A stretch of DNA of 64,000 nucleotides, taken from the NCBI GenBank assembly GCA_003013855.2, contig ML058449.1:496001-560000 (forward strand). Direction: 5' to 3'. The stretch is from Liriodendron chinense (taxonomy: Eukaryota; Streptophyta; Magnoliopsida; Magnoliales; Magnoliaceae). A model generated the notes under the pieces. That model saw only the letters and a list, made by a program, of their open reading frames with translations, had not been told where the DNA came from and made no database searches. Both the position numbers and the translations under genes were made by a program. Numbering within the stretch: the first letter of the stretch is position 1; each line of letters starts with the position of its first letter. Of the stretch, positions 13,101 through 22,760 are shown one piece after another.

Positions 13101-16100
13101 CTTCGATGCTTTTGGGTTGTACAAAGGAAATTAACTCATTAGTGTCTCATCTGGATGTTTCGTGTTCTCTTGCTTAGAGGGATACCAATGAGGTGTCCAA
13201 TGGGCTTGTGAAAGAACCAAAAGGGTCACTTGCAATTGGCTGCTCAGGGTCTTTGTAATGTTTCTTTCTATGCTTTAATAAAATCTCATCATCAGTTCAA
13301 AAAAAAAAAAAAAAAAAAAAAAAGAAGGAAAAAAAACCGGTTCTAAGTAATAGTTTCATTAATTTCATATGAGTTAAATGAACTCATATTCATGTATCTT
13401 CTTGGTTGCCATTTAAATTTTAGAGTTATGACTTATCCATGTGAGAATATGACTCGTAGGGATCTGGGCCATCTTAAAGAATAATGAAATGCTGACGTGG
13501 CTAGAAAAAGTGCGCTTTGCTATTGGTCTGTTGCCAGCAATGGCTGGTGGACAAGCTTATGTTGAGGCTCAGGATGGTTTAACGGTTAAAGAATGGATGA
13601 AAAAGCAGGTATGACAGTCTAACAGTAGATTGGCTTCCTTAAACACATTCAAAGTTGGTGGTAAACAGTTGTAATTTCCTGCATCTCTTGGTCAAGCTTG
13701 TCCTGTATGTGCTAAGTTCGTCCACTATCCTTTTGGTTTCTTGTGCACAATACCATTGGAAATGGCCCTACACATGTTAGGTTGGCCTGCATTTCAGCTT
13801 CAGTATTTTATGAAGACAAATGGATATTTCCATGGTCGGGCTGATCTTGTTGCATATTCGATATTGATTCACTCATTGGTATGTGTTCTTCAGTACATAC
13901 AAAATGATGTCTACTTTCTTCTTCAGGGCATACCAGATCGAATTAACGATGAGGTTTTTATTGCCATGTCAAAAGCTCTGAACTTCATCAATCCAGATGA
14001 GCTTTCCATGCAGTGCATTCTGATTGCTTTGAACCGGTTTCTTCAGGTTTGTTATTGTTTTCTTTAAATTATTTCATCAATGTCATATATCATTAAATGT
14101 AAATTAGGTCACCATGAGGTCATTGGAATTTGGAGTGAACTTCAGGCAAGAGATGACTGATGTAACAAAAAGAGCTTTTCTAATACCACATGCATGTACA
14201 AGGCGGCTCATTGTACACACCATCACATGTGACAGCAGGGCAGATATATGTAGCATCCACACAAACTATTAGTAGGTCCCACTTTGTGGATGTTCTCATC
14301 CAAAAATAGATCTGATCCAGTCAGCAGTCGAGCCACAGTATTAAATGTTAGATGGGTTAGAAAACTTCTGGTAAGTTTTTCCGAGCCATCATTGGTTTCA
14401 TAAACTGGCACACCTGACTTGTGGTGGACTGGCCTGATTCTTTGGCAAGGGCATCTACTGATAGCTATAGATGGATTCTTTCCATCTATAGCTGGTCCTG
14501 GTTGAAGGCAGGGGCTGTGGGCAAGCCAGAGAAGTCGATCTTGTCTCTGCCGCAGGCGTCCTCGCCATTCCTGCAGAGATTCACGATGCCGAGTGCTGCG
14601 AGGAATATGAAGGCTGCACTGGGGTGGTTGGTTGGATTGGTGATGCTGCCAGTTGCTGGATGGGTCGTCAACCGAGGTGGTGCGAGCGGCAACGAGATGG
14701 CACGATTGGTGGCGAAGGAGAAAGAGGTTAATGGCGATGGAGGAGAAAGGGGTAATCAGCAACGGTTGCTGCAATGGGAGGGAAGAAGCAGCTGTGATGG
14801 AGGGCCGGTGGCTTGGGATGAAGATAGGGTGAGAATAGGGACAGAGACATGTGAAATGGGTTTGGGGTTTGGTAGACAACAGATGGGGTTTGTGTGTTGT
14901 GACTGACAAAACAGGGCAACAATGATGTGGGCATGAGCGACAATGTTGACTGTGCGCAGGGCAAGATCTGGTCTTTGCAATGGCGGTGATGAGGATTGCG
15001 ATGTTTGGAAGGCTGGCAGTGATGGAGCTTAATGAACAGTTGCCCAAAAAACCGCTCTGATACCATGATAACATAGGAAACATGAGAGATTTTGGAGAGT
15101 TCTCCTTGAGTTTTTGTATCTATTACTTTACCCCGAATAGGGTTTAAATAGAAGAATACAATGTGAAAGAATGGATATACATGGAATAGAACTGGTATAC
15201 ATGGAAGATAAAACTGATCCTGTCCAGGACCAGCTATAGATGGAAAGAATCCATCTATAGCTATCATCTACATGGTGATACCCCTCTAATGGATGCATTA
15301 GATGTCATATCAATGTGCCATGCTAGCACATGTGGTGTGCACCTGAGCCATCTTGTACCATGCGTATGGGCTCAGCAATGCTTCAAGCCTCCAACAAAAA
15401 AATGTCAACCAAAAAAGCCATTATGTCGAGCAGTGTTCGAAGTTTCGGTATCGCTACAAGTTTCACTAGCCGGGGATACAGAAACAATATCGATATCGCT
15501 GATAATATTGCTGATAACCGGAAATGCGGGGAAAATGGGAAAAACAATGGAATTTTTCAGTGAAACCTTAGGAGATGATAAAATACACATATTTGCATAT
15601 TTATGAATAAAAAAATTGCAGAAAGAATGCATACATAGTAGGTTTCTATTTAATGGGGGCCTACAAGCATGTGCTGCTGTAAGACATCAGTCCAACTATC
15701 TCATCCATCCCATCTATCCATCCAATATCTGACCTTCCATCCAAACATTCATTGATATTTCAGAATATCGGCAACACATGATATTTCCAAACAAATCGTT
15801 AACCACTAAAAAAGAAACTAAAGATTGTGATCTCGTTATTGCCATGTTGCGATAATGATAATATCGTGATATTATCAATATTATCTTCGACAAATTGAAC
15901 GTTGCATACAACCATGCGCCCATAAAAAAATATGAAATGGAAATTTTTTAACATACATATTTTTGGCGTATCGATACATTAGCGATATTATCGAAATATT
16001 TGTAGATACATTGACGATACAAGCAACACTTGGAATTTACACAGTAAAAAATATTGGCGATACATTGGCGGTATCAATGCATTGACAATACAAACGACGC

Positions 16101-18713
16101 CTGAAATTTGCACAATTGAAAATATTTACAATATCGATTCGGTGATATTTAGTGATACATCGGCGATATTTAGTGATACATCGTCGATACCTAGAATTTT
16201 TATACTATCAGTGTTATCGGTATTGCTACCGGTGTTATCGGTATCGCTGAGCTAGAAATAGAGATAATATCGGGGATATTTCGATAATATCGGAGATAAT
16301 GCAAACACTGATGTCGACACATCACTTCTTTTGCTAAAACATGTAGTGTTGCAGGCATGTCCATGTAAATTGAAGCATGCATGCCATAAAAGACAAATCT
16401 TGATTAGATTAAAGAAAAGTTCAATGAAACTTTGAAGGACTAATGTGAAAATGACATCGGCATTTTTTATCAATAGGAAAAGCATGGCTCCAAGATGGCC
16501 TTCTTAGATGGTAACCCTCCTGAGAGACTATGCATGCCAATTGCCAATCATATCGAATCGTTAGGTGGTCAAGTCCGACTTAATTCACGAATACAAAAGA
16601 TTGAGCTGAACTATGATGGAACTGTGAAGCATTTTGTACTCAGTAACGGGAGTATAATCGAAGGAGATGTCTATGTAATTGCCACACCAGGTATTGTTTT
16701 GGCCTCTTCTCTTTTCAAAGTCATCAAGTTATGCCCATGATATACATGTTTCCTGTCTGATGATGGCATTCTTCATAAAAAAAAATATTTATTTATTTTT
16801 TTAGAATGGTATTGATTTGTTTTATTTGTATCAGTTGACATCCTAAAGCTTCTTTTGCCTCAAGAGTGGAAAGAAATTCCTTATTTCAAGAGATTGGATA
16901 AACTAGTCGGAGTTCCGGTGATTAATGTTCACATATGGTTAGCTACAAATTCTTTCAAGTTTATCTGGATGTTTTCTCTTCTCATTGTGCATTCCATCAT
17001 CTTCAAGTTTTACTTTCCATCGATAGTCAATCATCTTATCTTGGCTTAATGGACTGAAACTGAACAGCAACTCCTTTCTTTTTCTTCCTGTTTTCTGTAA
17101 TAATCTATTTGTTAAATTAGTATTATAATGCAATTTACTTCAAGTTATCTCATGCTTGAATATTTCACAGGTTTGACAGGAAGCTGAAAAACACATATGA
17201 TCATCTACTTTTCAGCAGGTCTGTTTACTCTGCCATTGATCCTTATTTATTTATTTATTTATTTTTTATGCCGGATGGATGTTTAAGTATTTATATGCAT
17301 GCATATAAGTTTGTATGTATGGATGTATGCATATAAAGTAGTTTATTTTAATAGGTCTTATCACCCGCTTTATAATATTCTCATACTTGTAGGGTTCTAA
17401 TTCTTTGTGTTTCTCTGTATCATATTGATAATAGCCCACAAGATTCAAATCATGTTTCTTCTTATGCGTTTGGATTTTGGACAGATAGACACTTAAAAAG
17501 ACTGAAATTTGACCCAGATCAGATGAGGGTCTGATCCCGATTTGATTCTGGACTGGTTGAGTACTCAATTAAGCCATGTGAAATCTGATCATAAAAATTC
17601 TTCGAAGTTTTTTAAGTTTTTCAAGTCCTGAGTTGATGCATAAAGGCTTGAGCTTTTTTAGCATTCTATTGAGATTTCTTTCTTAAAAGGATTGATGTGG
17701 TACTTCTTAACTCTATCTGGGTCTCAATTGGGTCGAGTCAACTTGGCAAGTTTTGAGAGTACTCTTTATTTTTTATTTTTTTTTCTTTTGTGATTTTTGG
17801 TTGTGCAAGATTGTTTGCTTATACTGACATTATACTGATTTTGCTTTATTATTATTTTTTTTCTTGCAGAAGTCCTCTTTTGAGTGTATATGCAGACATG
17901 TCAGTAACGTGCAAGGTAAAGCATTGTGCACAAAACTGACCCTTGAATTTGTGTGCTTTCAATCATCACCTTTACATTTTACATTGCTTTCTATGATTTC
18001 AGATGGGATATTTGTACCACTTCTTTTATTTCTTGCATCTCTCATTATGCGGAAGACTGATTGTTTTAATGCAAACTAATGTGTTTTAGCTATTTTTCCC
18101 TCAAGCTCAAATTGCTATTTCATCATTAGAACTTTGTGATCATCCTTGCAGGAGTATTACGATCCCAACCGCTCCATGCTGGAATTGGTTTTTGCACCTG
18201 CGGAAGAATGGATTGGACGCAGTGATGCTGAAATTATTGAAGCTACTATGAAAGAGCTTGCAAGACTCTTTCCTGATGAAATCGCTGCTGATCAAAGCAA
18301 AGCCAAGATTCTTAAATATCATGTCGTTAAAACACCACGGTGAGCTTGAAAATACATGGACTCCCTTTTTTTGTTTTAATCTTGAATCATGAAAAAAAAA
18401 ATGTTTCCAGTATACGAAAAATATGAAGGCTTGAAATGACAACTAATATTGGACAAAATAAGAGATTCTGGATGCTTCGTACCCCATTTAACTAAGATCA
18501 AGCCCATATAGGGCTGTCAATGGGTACCCAGACCTGCAGGTACCCTGATGGACCTGGCCCGATTTTAATGTGTTTGGGTCCCATTTAGTGGAGCCATTGA
18601 GAAATTGGGTTGGGTTTGGGTCTCACCTTTTGGACCTGGTTAAAATCAGGTCTAGTCGGGTTCGGGTTGCGTTTGGTTTGGTCTAGTCAGGTCCAGTTAA
18701 TTTTATGGTAAAG

Positions 18714-18805
<92 letters not shown>

Positions 18806-21124
18806 GTTTCCTAAGCGCACATGTAAGAGAGCATGTTTTCACACCATGCACATATCAAAGTGGCACATTTGTATGCGATCTAATAGTTCCATCGGTTGGG
18901 GCCAGCATGTAAATGCTCTTATTTGTCCCAAACCCAACCTAAAACCTAGATCCAAAAATCCGATGGGTACCTAAACCTGATAGGATCTGGACTTGAACCC
19001 AGTTAACCAAGGTATGGGTGCTGTAGGACCCGAACTGAACCTGACCTGAGCCCTAGGCCCATATGTCGGTGTAAGTACGAGACCAGGGGTTACATACAGT
19101 GTTGTTAAAATCCTACGATTTACGATATATGATTTTAGTCGAATCTTAAGCAAAACGATTTGAATCCCAACCTTGAATCCCTTCTTATATGAATCCTACG
19201 ATTCGATGATTTGAATCCTACGATTTACGATTCAAATCCCGATTTACGATTCAAATTATAGTTGTTCTCTTCTACTTTAAGCTTAACTTGGATTTCATTT
19301 TATGTTTTTAAATTGGTGGGGGCTTTAAGAATTGTATAGAAAAGGTAAATTATTTTTATTTATTCTTTATAAGAGATTAAATGATATATATTCTTTTTAA
19401 CATTAAATCACGTAGCCTTTTTTTTTTTTTTTTGTGATTCCTTACTTCTTAATTGGTCGAAACACCAAATTGATGTATGACCTACCTATAATGTTTTTAT
19501 GGATGATTATGATCAGCATGACTTATATGTAGAGTATGAAATGATGTTTACAAATCAAAATATCTTTTTTTGTCAGTCTATAGTATCAAAGGCCTCTTTT
19601 CCACCGTGATTTTACATTCAAAAAAGGTAATAAGAATATAAATTATTAAAGGACCCTTGTATGATTTTTAAAGGGAAATTTCATGGAAGACAAAAAATGA
19701 AGAAATAAGAGTACTTTAATACTGTTATGACATGGTATTACTTGGTGCACATTGATGGCAAAAGGAAGATGGATGAGTTAAAAGAATCTGATTTATTTAC
19801 ATTTTTCATATTTTTTCAAAATTTAAAAAAAAATGTAAAAAAATGTTACGATTTGCGATCCTATACAATTCAACCCCTACTACGATTTGCGATATGATAA
19901 CGATTTTGACAACATTGGTTACATATTATGATATTTTCAAGCATTTGCCTATACAATTATATGATATTTTCAACAGATATTATTACATAAATAGAAGTTC
20001 ATATAAATTTATGATAGAGGAAATGAGACTGGATAGAAGTAGCATTGAATAGTATTTATCGATACCTCAACACGAGAAAAAGGCTAATCTATGTTTTCTT
20101 TCCTGATACCCTAGTCAGCATAGGTTTAACAGAGATAATTTTCTAAAAAATGCCATCTTCATTCCCTTCCAAAAAAATTTCTTGTGCTGTTTCAGGTCTG
20201 TTTACAAAACCGTGCCTAATTGTGAACCATGCCGTCCTCTGCAAAGATCCCCAATAGAAGGGTTTTATTTGGCCGGTGATTACACAAAGCAGAAGTATTT
20301 GGCTTCCATGGAGGGTGCTGTTCTATCAGGGAAGCTCTGCGCGCAGGCTATTGTTCAGGTAATGTGAGCAGGGATCCAATTTGGTTGAGAATTATTAACA
20401 CGTCTCTGAAGAATGTCTTAGCTAAGTGCCTAGAAAAACGTTTTAACAAATGTTGACAGATTTCATCTGAATTTCTCACAAGCACAAAAAAAACAAAGTA
20501 GAAGAAGAAGAAGAAGAAGAAGAAAAAACAAGATGGAAAACTGGATTACCACTTCTTGGGCAATATTCCGAGAAATGATGGAAAGCCTTTGTTGGAAGGC
20601 GGAATGAACAAACAAAGAAATGAAAATGGTGAACATGGAAACTCCTGTGAAATGAAAGTCACCATTCTTGTGAGTTTTGTTCTCCATCAAGTGCGTAGGA
20701 GGGGGAAAATAATATGAACTAAGAATGCTGATATTTCTTTCCTGTTCCCCAAATTTTCTAATGAGATGCTTTCCTTGATATAGCCTATCGTCACATGTAA
20801 TCCTGGCATCTAACACTCACCTCCCACGTGAGATACGCAAGGACAAGTTCATTAGTATCTTAAACAAACAAATGGTTTTTCAACACTACAGCTAGAAAAC
20901 CCACCATCTATCCCACCCCATCCATGCAGTTGTATGATGATATTAACATTAAGGAAGCAATAAAAGGATTTAGGTGTTTCTGATTGCCAGTTTTAAAGTT
21001 ATGGGCGGTGTCTGTTCGTTACATTTTTTTTTTTTACAAATGAACTTAATGGAACTTGCAGGACTGTGACTTGCTGGTCTCTCAGGCCCAAAGAAACACA
21101 GCGGCAGAGGCAAGTATTGCTTAG
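1826..21124 (+). CDS. PDS: Phytoene desaturase, plastid (5' end outside window)
   Basis: This enzyme carries out the first two desaturations of carotenoid synthesis (15-cis-phytoene to phytofluene and zeta-carotene) at plastid membranes, using FAD and passing electrons to plastoquinone. Twelve coding exons join in one open frame of about 465 residues with GT-AG introns: 1826-1914, 5678-5735, 6649-6804, 13460-13608, 13927-14046, 16477-16690, 16835-16937, 17171-17218, 17870-17915, 18152-18339, 20196-20358 and 21062-21124. The translation follows plant PDS closely: GLAGLSTAKYLADAGH near the start, WYETGLHIFFGAYPNVQNLF, NFINPDELSMQCILIALNRF, and the C-terminal desaturase/FAD signature EGFYLAGDYTKQKYLAS. 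About 110 N-terminal residues (transit peptide and first glycines of the FAD motif) are missing because they lie left of the window. Introns carry several transposons, but no exon is interrupted. The product ends DCDLLVSQAQ...EASIA, a variable tail in this family. Confidence 0.95.
2095..2152 (+). repeat. RTE-type retroposon tail with (GAT)n
   Basis: GTAGCTGAGCCCAATTAGTT followed by GGGAGGAGGTTTA and seven or eight GAT/ATG repeats matches the 3' tail type at 1530-1586. It lies in the PDS intron. No coding part of the element is recognisable next to it. Confidence 0.5.
3207..5611 (+). mobile_element. Solo-LTR-like element in PDS intron
   Basis: It begins TGTTAGTGCAC and ends ...AATTTCA, flanked by GTAAT (3202-3206) and GTAAC (5612-5616), a five-base duplication with one mismatch. 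Without the nested hAT it is about 1.9 kb. No gag or pol coding is visible. A TATA-like CTCTATAAAGG sits at about 4446, downstream of a region dense in CCGGTCGG-type words (3560-3900). The segment around 5200 (AACCACTATACATC) and ATTCACCCCCCTCTAGG near 5545 recur in the element at 58644-60556, so the two are one family. Confidence 0.6.
3921..4389. mobile_element. hAT-type non-autonomous element, GATCCGA-rich
   Basis: Termini TAGGGCTGTCAACGG and CCATTGACAGCCCTA are imperfect inverted repeats, and the element is flanked on both sides by the same 8 bp, GTCTTAGG (3913-3920 and 4390-4397), typical of hAT transposition. The interior is made of degenerate ATCCGAATCCGACCC-type words on both strands, plus a (GA)n tract at 4112-4158 and a T tract near 4190-4210. 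There is no coding capacity. It is nested in the element at 3207-5611. Confidence 0.8.
5678..5735 (+). CDS. PDS: PDS exon
   Basis: Encodes VAAWKDDDGDWYETGLHIF. The acceptor is TTCTTACAG and the donor GTAAGC; one base of the next Phe codon is left at the 3' edge. Confidence 0.93.
6649..6804 (+). CDS. PDS: PDS exon
   Basis: Encodes FGAYPNVQNLFGELGINDRL through FPEVLPAPLN. The acceptor is TTCTTGAAG and the donor GTACTC. It is followed by the 6.65 kb intron that holds the LINE, gypsy and hAT nest. Confidence 0.94.
7341..8302 (-). repeat. Gypsy 3' LTR
   Basis: About 960 bp, nearly the same over its length as 11572-12555. On the minus strand it is preceded by a purine-rich tract (GAGGGGAGTAAA, about 8303-8314) that may be the polypurine tract. 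Confidence 0.75.
9497..10339. mobile_element. hAT-type non-autonomous element, copy 1
   Basis: Ends CAGTGTTTGAAG and ...AAACATTG are inverted, and both flanks carry the 8-bp TSD GGTGGAAG (9489-9496 and 10340-10347). The element splits the gypsy pol coding inside the codons for ELPP/KWD, so removing it and one TSD rejoins the frame locally. The interior repeats CGATATTA/TGGCGATACAT-type words. It has no transposase. Copy 2 of the family is at 15431-16310. Confidence 0.85.
11572..12555 (-). repeat. Gypsy 5' LTR
   Basis: Direct copy of the LTR at 7341-8302. The tRNA primer-binding site lies just inside it at about 11552-11568 (plus strand GCTCTGATACCAAAA). Confidence 0.75.
12556..13323 (+). mobile_element. 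LINE (L1-like) 3' end with poly-A
   Basis: The plus strand at about 12630-12690 encodes LRKERNVRTFNNKQAHV, the WKERNxRxFxN block found at the C-terminus of plant L1 ORF2. The copy ends with CTTTAATAAAATCTCATCATC, then a poly-A at about 13298-13323. It lies against the right LTR of the gypsy element, which suggests the gypsy element landed in it. Confidence 0.65.
13460..13608 (+). CDS. PDS: PDS exon
   Basis: Encodes GIWAILKNNEMLTWLEKVRF through VKEWMKKQ. The acceptor is GACTCGTAG and the donor GTATGA. The LINE poly-A ends only about 135 bp upstream. Confidence 0.93.
13927..14046 (+). CDS. PDS: PDS exon
   Basis: Encodes GIPDRINDEVFIAMSKALNF through LIALNRFLQ, 40 codons in phase 0. The acceptor is CTTCTTCAG and the donor GTTTGT. 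Confidence 0.95.
14459..15266 (-). mobile_element. Small LTR element with inverted termini and tRNA-Met PBS
   Basis: Flanked by a perfect 5-bp TSD, TCTAC (14454-14458 and 15267-15271). On the minus strand it starts with a 201-bp LTR-like segment (15266 down to 15066, TGATAGC...GTTATCA), followed directly by TGGTATCAGAGC, a classical primer-binding site. Its other end is not the LTR end but an inverted copy of the first 43 bp of the LTR, so the element has perfect terminal inverted repeats, each itself a hairpin (GCTATAGATGGA paired with TCCATCTATAGC). Overlapping open frames inside (up to 286 codons) show no recognisable domain. Confidence 0.7.
15431..16310. mobile_element. hAT-type non-autonomous element, copy 2
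   Basis: Ends CAGTGTTCGAAG and GCAAACACTG are inverted repeats. The flanks are ATGTCGAG (15423-15430) and ATGTCGAC (16311-16318), an 8-bp TSD with one mismatch. It is the same family as 9497-10339 and collinear with it, with the same GGCGATACAT-type internal words. There is no coding region. Confidence 0.8.
16477..16690 (+). CDS. PDS: PDS exon
   Basis: Encodes EKHGSKMAFLDGNPPERLC through DVYVIATP. It is the longest exon in view (214 bp) and includes the LNSRIQKIEL segment. The donor is GTATTG. Confidence 0.95.
16835..16937 (+). CDS. PDS: PDS exon
   Basis: Encodes VDILKLLLPQEWKEIPYFK through LVGVPVINVHIW, with the Trp codon split across the intron. The acceptor is TTGTATCAG and the donor GTTAGC. 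Confidence 0.94.
17171..17218 (+). CDS. PDS: PDS exon
   Basis: A short 48-bp exon encoding FDRKLKNTYDHLLFS. The acceptor is TTTCACAG and the donor GTCTGT. The final Arg codon is completed in the next exon. Confidence 0.92.
17870..17915 (+). CDS. PDS: PDS exon
   Basis: A 46-bp exon encoding SPLLSVYADMSVTCK. The acceptor is TTCTTGCAG and the donor GTAAAG. Confidence 0.93.
18152..18339 (+). CDS. PDS: PDS exon
   Basis: Encodes EYYDPNRSMLELVFAPAEEW through KILKYHVVKTP. The acceptor is CCTTGCAG and the donor GTGAGC. The following intron holds two hAT elements (18509-19055 and 19097-19917). Confidence 0.95.
18509..19055. mobile_element. hAT-type element of the TAGGGCTGTCAA family
   Basis: Starts TAGGGCTGTCAATGGGT and ends ...TGAGCCCTA. 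The flanks AGCCCATA (18501-18508) and GGCCCATA (19056-19063) match in 7 of 8 bases. The interior is GGTCTAGTCGGGTTCGGGTT-like, repeated with variation, and includes an AT/TA microsatellite at about 18714-18802. Same family type as 3921-4389. Confidence 0.65.
18714..18802. repeat. (AT)n microsatellite
   Basis: About 44 AT units without interruption, inside the hAT element at 18509-19055. Its length is likely to be polymorphic and may be mis-assembled. Confidence 0.95.
19097..19917. mobile_element. hAT-type non-autonomous element, GATTTACGATT-rich
   Basis: Termini CAGTGTTGTTAAAATC and GATTTTGACAACATTG are inverted repeats over about 16 bp. The flanks are identical, GTTACATA, at 19089-19096 and 19918-19925. 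The interior near both ends is rich in CCTACGATTTACGATTC words. No transposase frame is present. It lies in the PDS intron between 18339 and 20196. Confidence 0.85.
20196..20358 (+). CDS. PDS: PDS exon with C-terminal FAD signature
   Basis: Encodes RSVYKTVPNCEPCRPLQRSP and then GFYLAGDYTKQKYLASMEG, the conserved dinucleotide/carotenoid-binding signature of CrtI/PDS-type desaturases. The acceptor is GTTTCAG and the donor GTAATG. Confidence 0.96.
21062..21124 (+). CDS. PDS: PDS terminal exon
   Basis: The acceptor is ACTTGCAG. Twenty codons, DCDLLVSQAQ through EASIA, are followed by TAG at 21122-21124. The tail is short and variable, as expected for this family. Confidence 0.88.
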   Translation, partial: DCDLLVSQAQRNTAAEASIA

Positions 21125-22760
21125 CCAAGCAACTGGGAGTTCCCAGAGCGATCATCAGGCGTTCAAAAGAAGATTTGGTTGCAAAGATTAATTTTTTTGT
21201 CCAATTCCCTCGTTGATCCTAAAAGTTTGCATCCTGAGTGCTGCACACACCTTCAATGTTCAGTTGAAAGAGGTTCTGTAAGTTTCTTGTTGGAGGACAG
21301 TTTCCTTGTCCTTATGTCAATAAGCTAGATTTACTTGATAACAAAGCTTGTATACTTGGATCTGTCGAATGGGGTGCTACTCTAGAACCAACCCCAATGG
21401 CCTGGTAACTAATCAGGCCAGGCCACAGCTGTAGCCGCAGTCAGTCTTAAGGACAATAAGATGGCCATAGTAGTTCATACTGTTCATTTGAAATGTTTTC
21501 ATCAAACAGCCACAGGCTTGGGCCCAGTGGCAGCTAACTCCAGAAATAGCAGTTTCGAAAACTAGACCAGCAACTTCGACCTGTCAGGTTTATTTGTCCA
21601 TTCGAGTCAGTCCAAGGAATGGCTGTACCATTTTTGTGTTATAACAAACTTGCTGGATGTAGTAATGTGATGCAAACTCCCAGCTAGTTTGATGTACAAC
21701 TAGTGTGTGAGCATTTCTCTCTACATAAAAGAGTAGGGAAGACAAGTTATAGCTTTCGAGGGAAGCCAGACACAAGCTAGAGCGAGTGGCAGGGGCTCTG
21801 TGCAGACCACTGTGATGTATGGGTTTTATCTATGCCAGCCATCATGAGCCCAAAAATGAGGCAGGTCCAAGGCTCAAGCGTACCACATCACAATCCTTCC
21901 TAAGGCCCACTGTGATGTTTATTTTCCATCCAACCTGTTCAAAAGGTCACATAGACCCGAATGAAGGGAAAACACAAATATCAGATTGATCAAAACCTCT
22001 GGGGCTCTTAAGAAGTTTTTTAATGCGAGAAAAATGATATTCTATCAATCCCGCCCGGGAGATATCTTTGACTGGCAGTGGCAGTGGCAGTGGCAGACGG
22101 ATCATTTCTATTTTATAAAACAATTCTACAACATAAAGTTCATGTACACGCCCCAACACAATTGCTGGCATGTCACATGGGTGGGAGATCCGATCCATCC
22201 ATCAAGTTGGTCCCACCTTTACATGTTTTTCCAAAACAAATCTGATCTACTCAGCATGTAAACCCCAGTATTGGAAACTGAGAATGGGTTAGAAAATTTC
22301 AGTCAAGTTTTTTCAGAGTCGTACATTTATTTTGCTAACTGTGGGCCACCTGATTCTTAGGCGATGCCATCAATATAGTTGTGCCGTCCTGATGGATTAT
22401 GGAAGGATTGAATCTCGGAGCTGTCATGCCTGTGCCATGATGGCACATGTGTGAGCTTTGCCAACCTCACACGCACGTGTTATGCTTTAGTTGGTTAGCA
22501 TTATGGGACCTTGAACATCTATGGTCCAAAAATCAGGCCGATTTATTCAATCTATATATGTGATCCACCTGACATGATGGGCCTACATGAGTATCAAGAT
22601 AAGCGTGTCCAAATTGGGTGGGACATGATCCATCCACCACAACAGGACACAAGAAACAGATAGTTCAGATTTCTCAACCATGGCCGAACTGAAAACCGTG
22701 CAAAGTCTCCGGAGAGAGAGGGGTGTGATTTTGAAGGTGGGCATCACTTCCCAAACAAAT
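21125..22760. other. PDS 3' flank and DNA-transposon debris
   Basis: 21125 to about 21500 is probably PDS 3' UTR and flank; I cannot place the poly-A site. From about 21781 to 22600 the sequence resembles the GGGCCCAC / CATCATGATG / ATCCATCCAT DNA-transposon debris seen at 25509-26046 and 47280-48070. The piece 22180-22390 is similar to 14260-14450 (both contain ATGGGTTAGAAAA and CCTGATTCTT). I see no gene here. Confidence 0.5.

Noticed and set aside
14223..15267. Long overlapping minus-strand open frames (286 and 179 codons) as a gene
   Set aside because: They lie inside and across the borders of the element at 14459-15266. Their composition is His/Ser/Pro low complexity in several frames at once, and no domain is visible.
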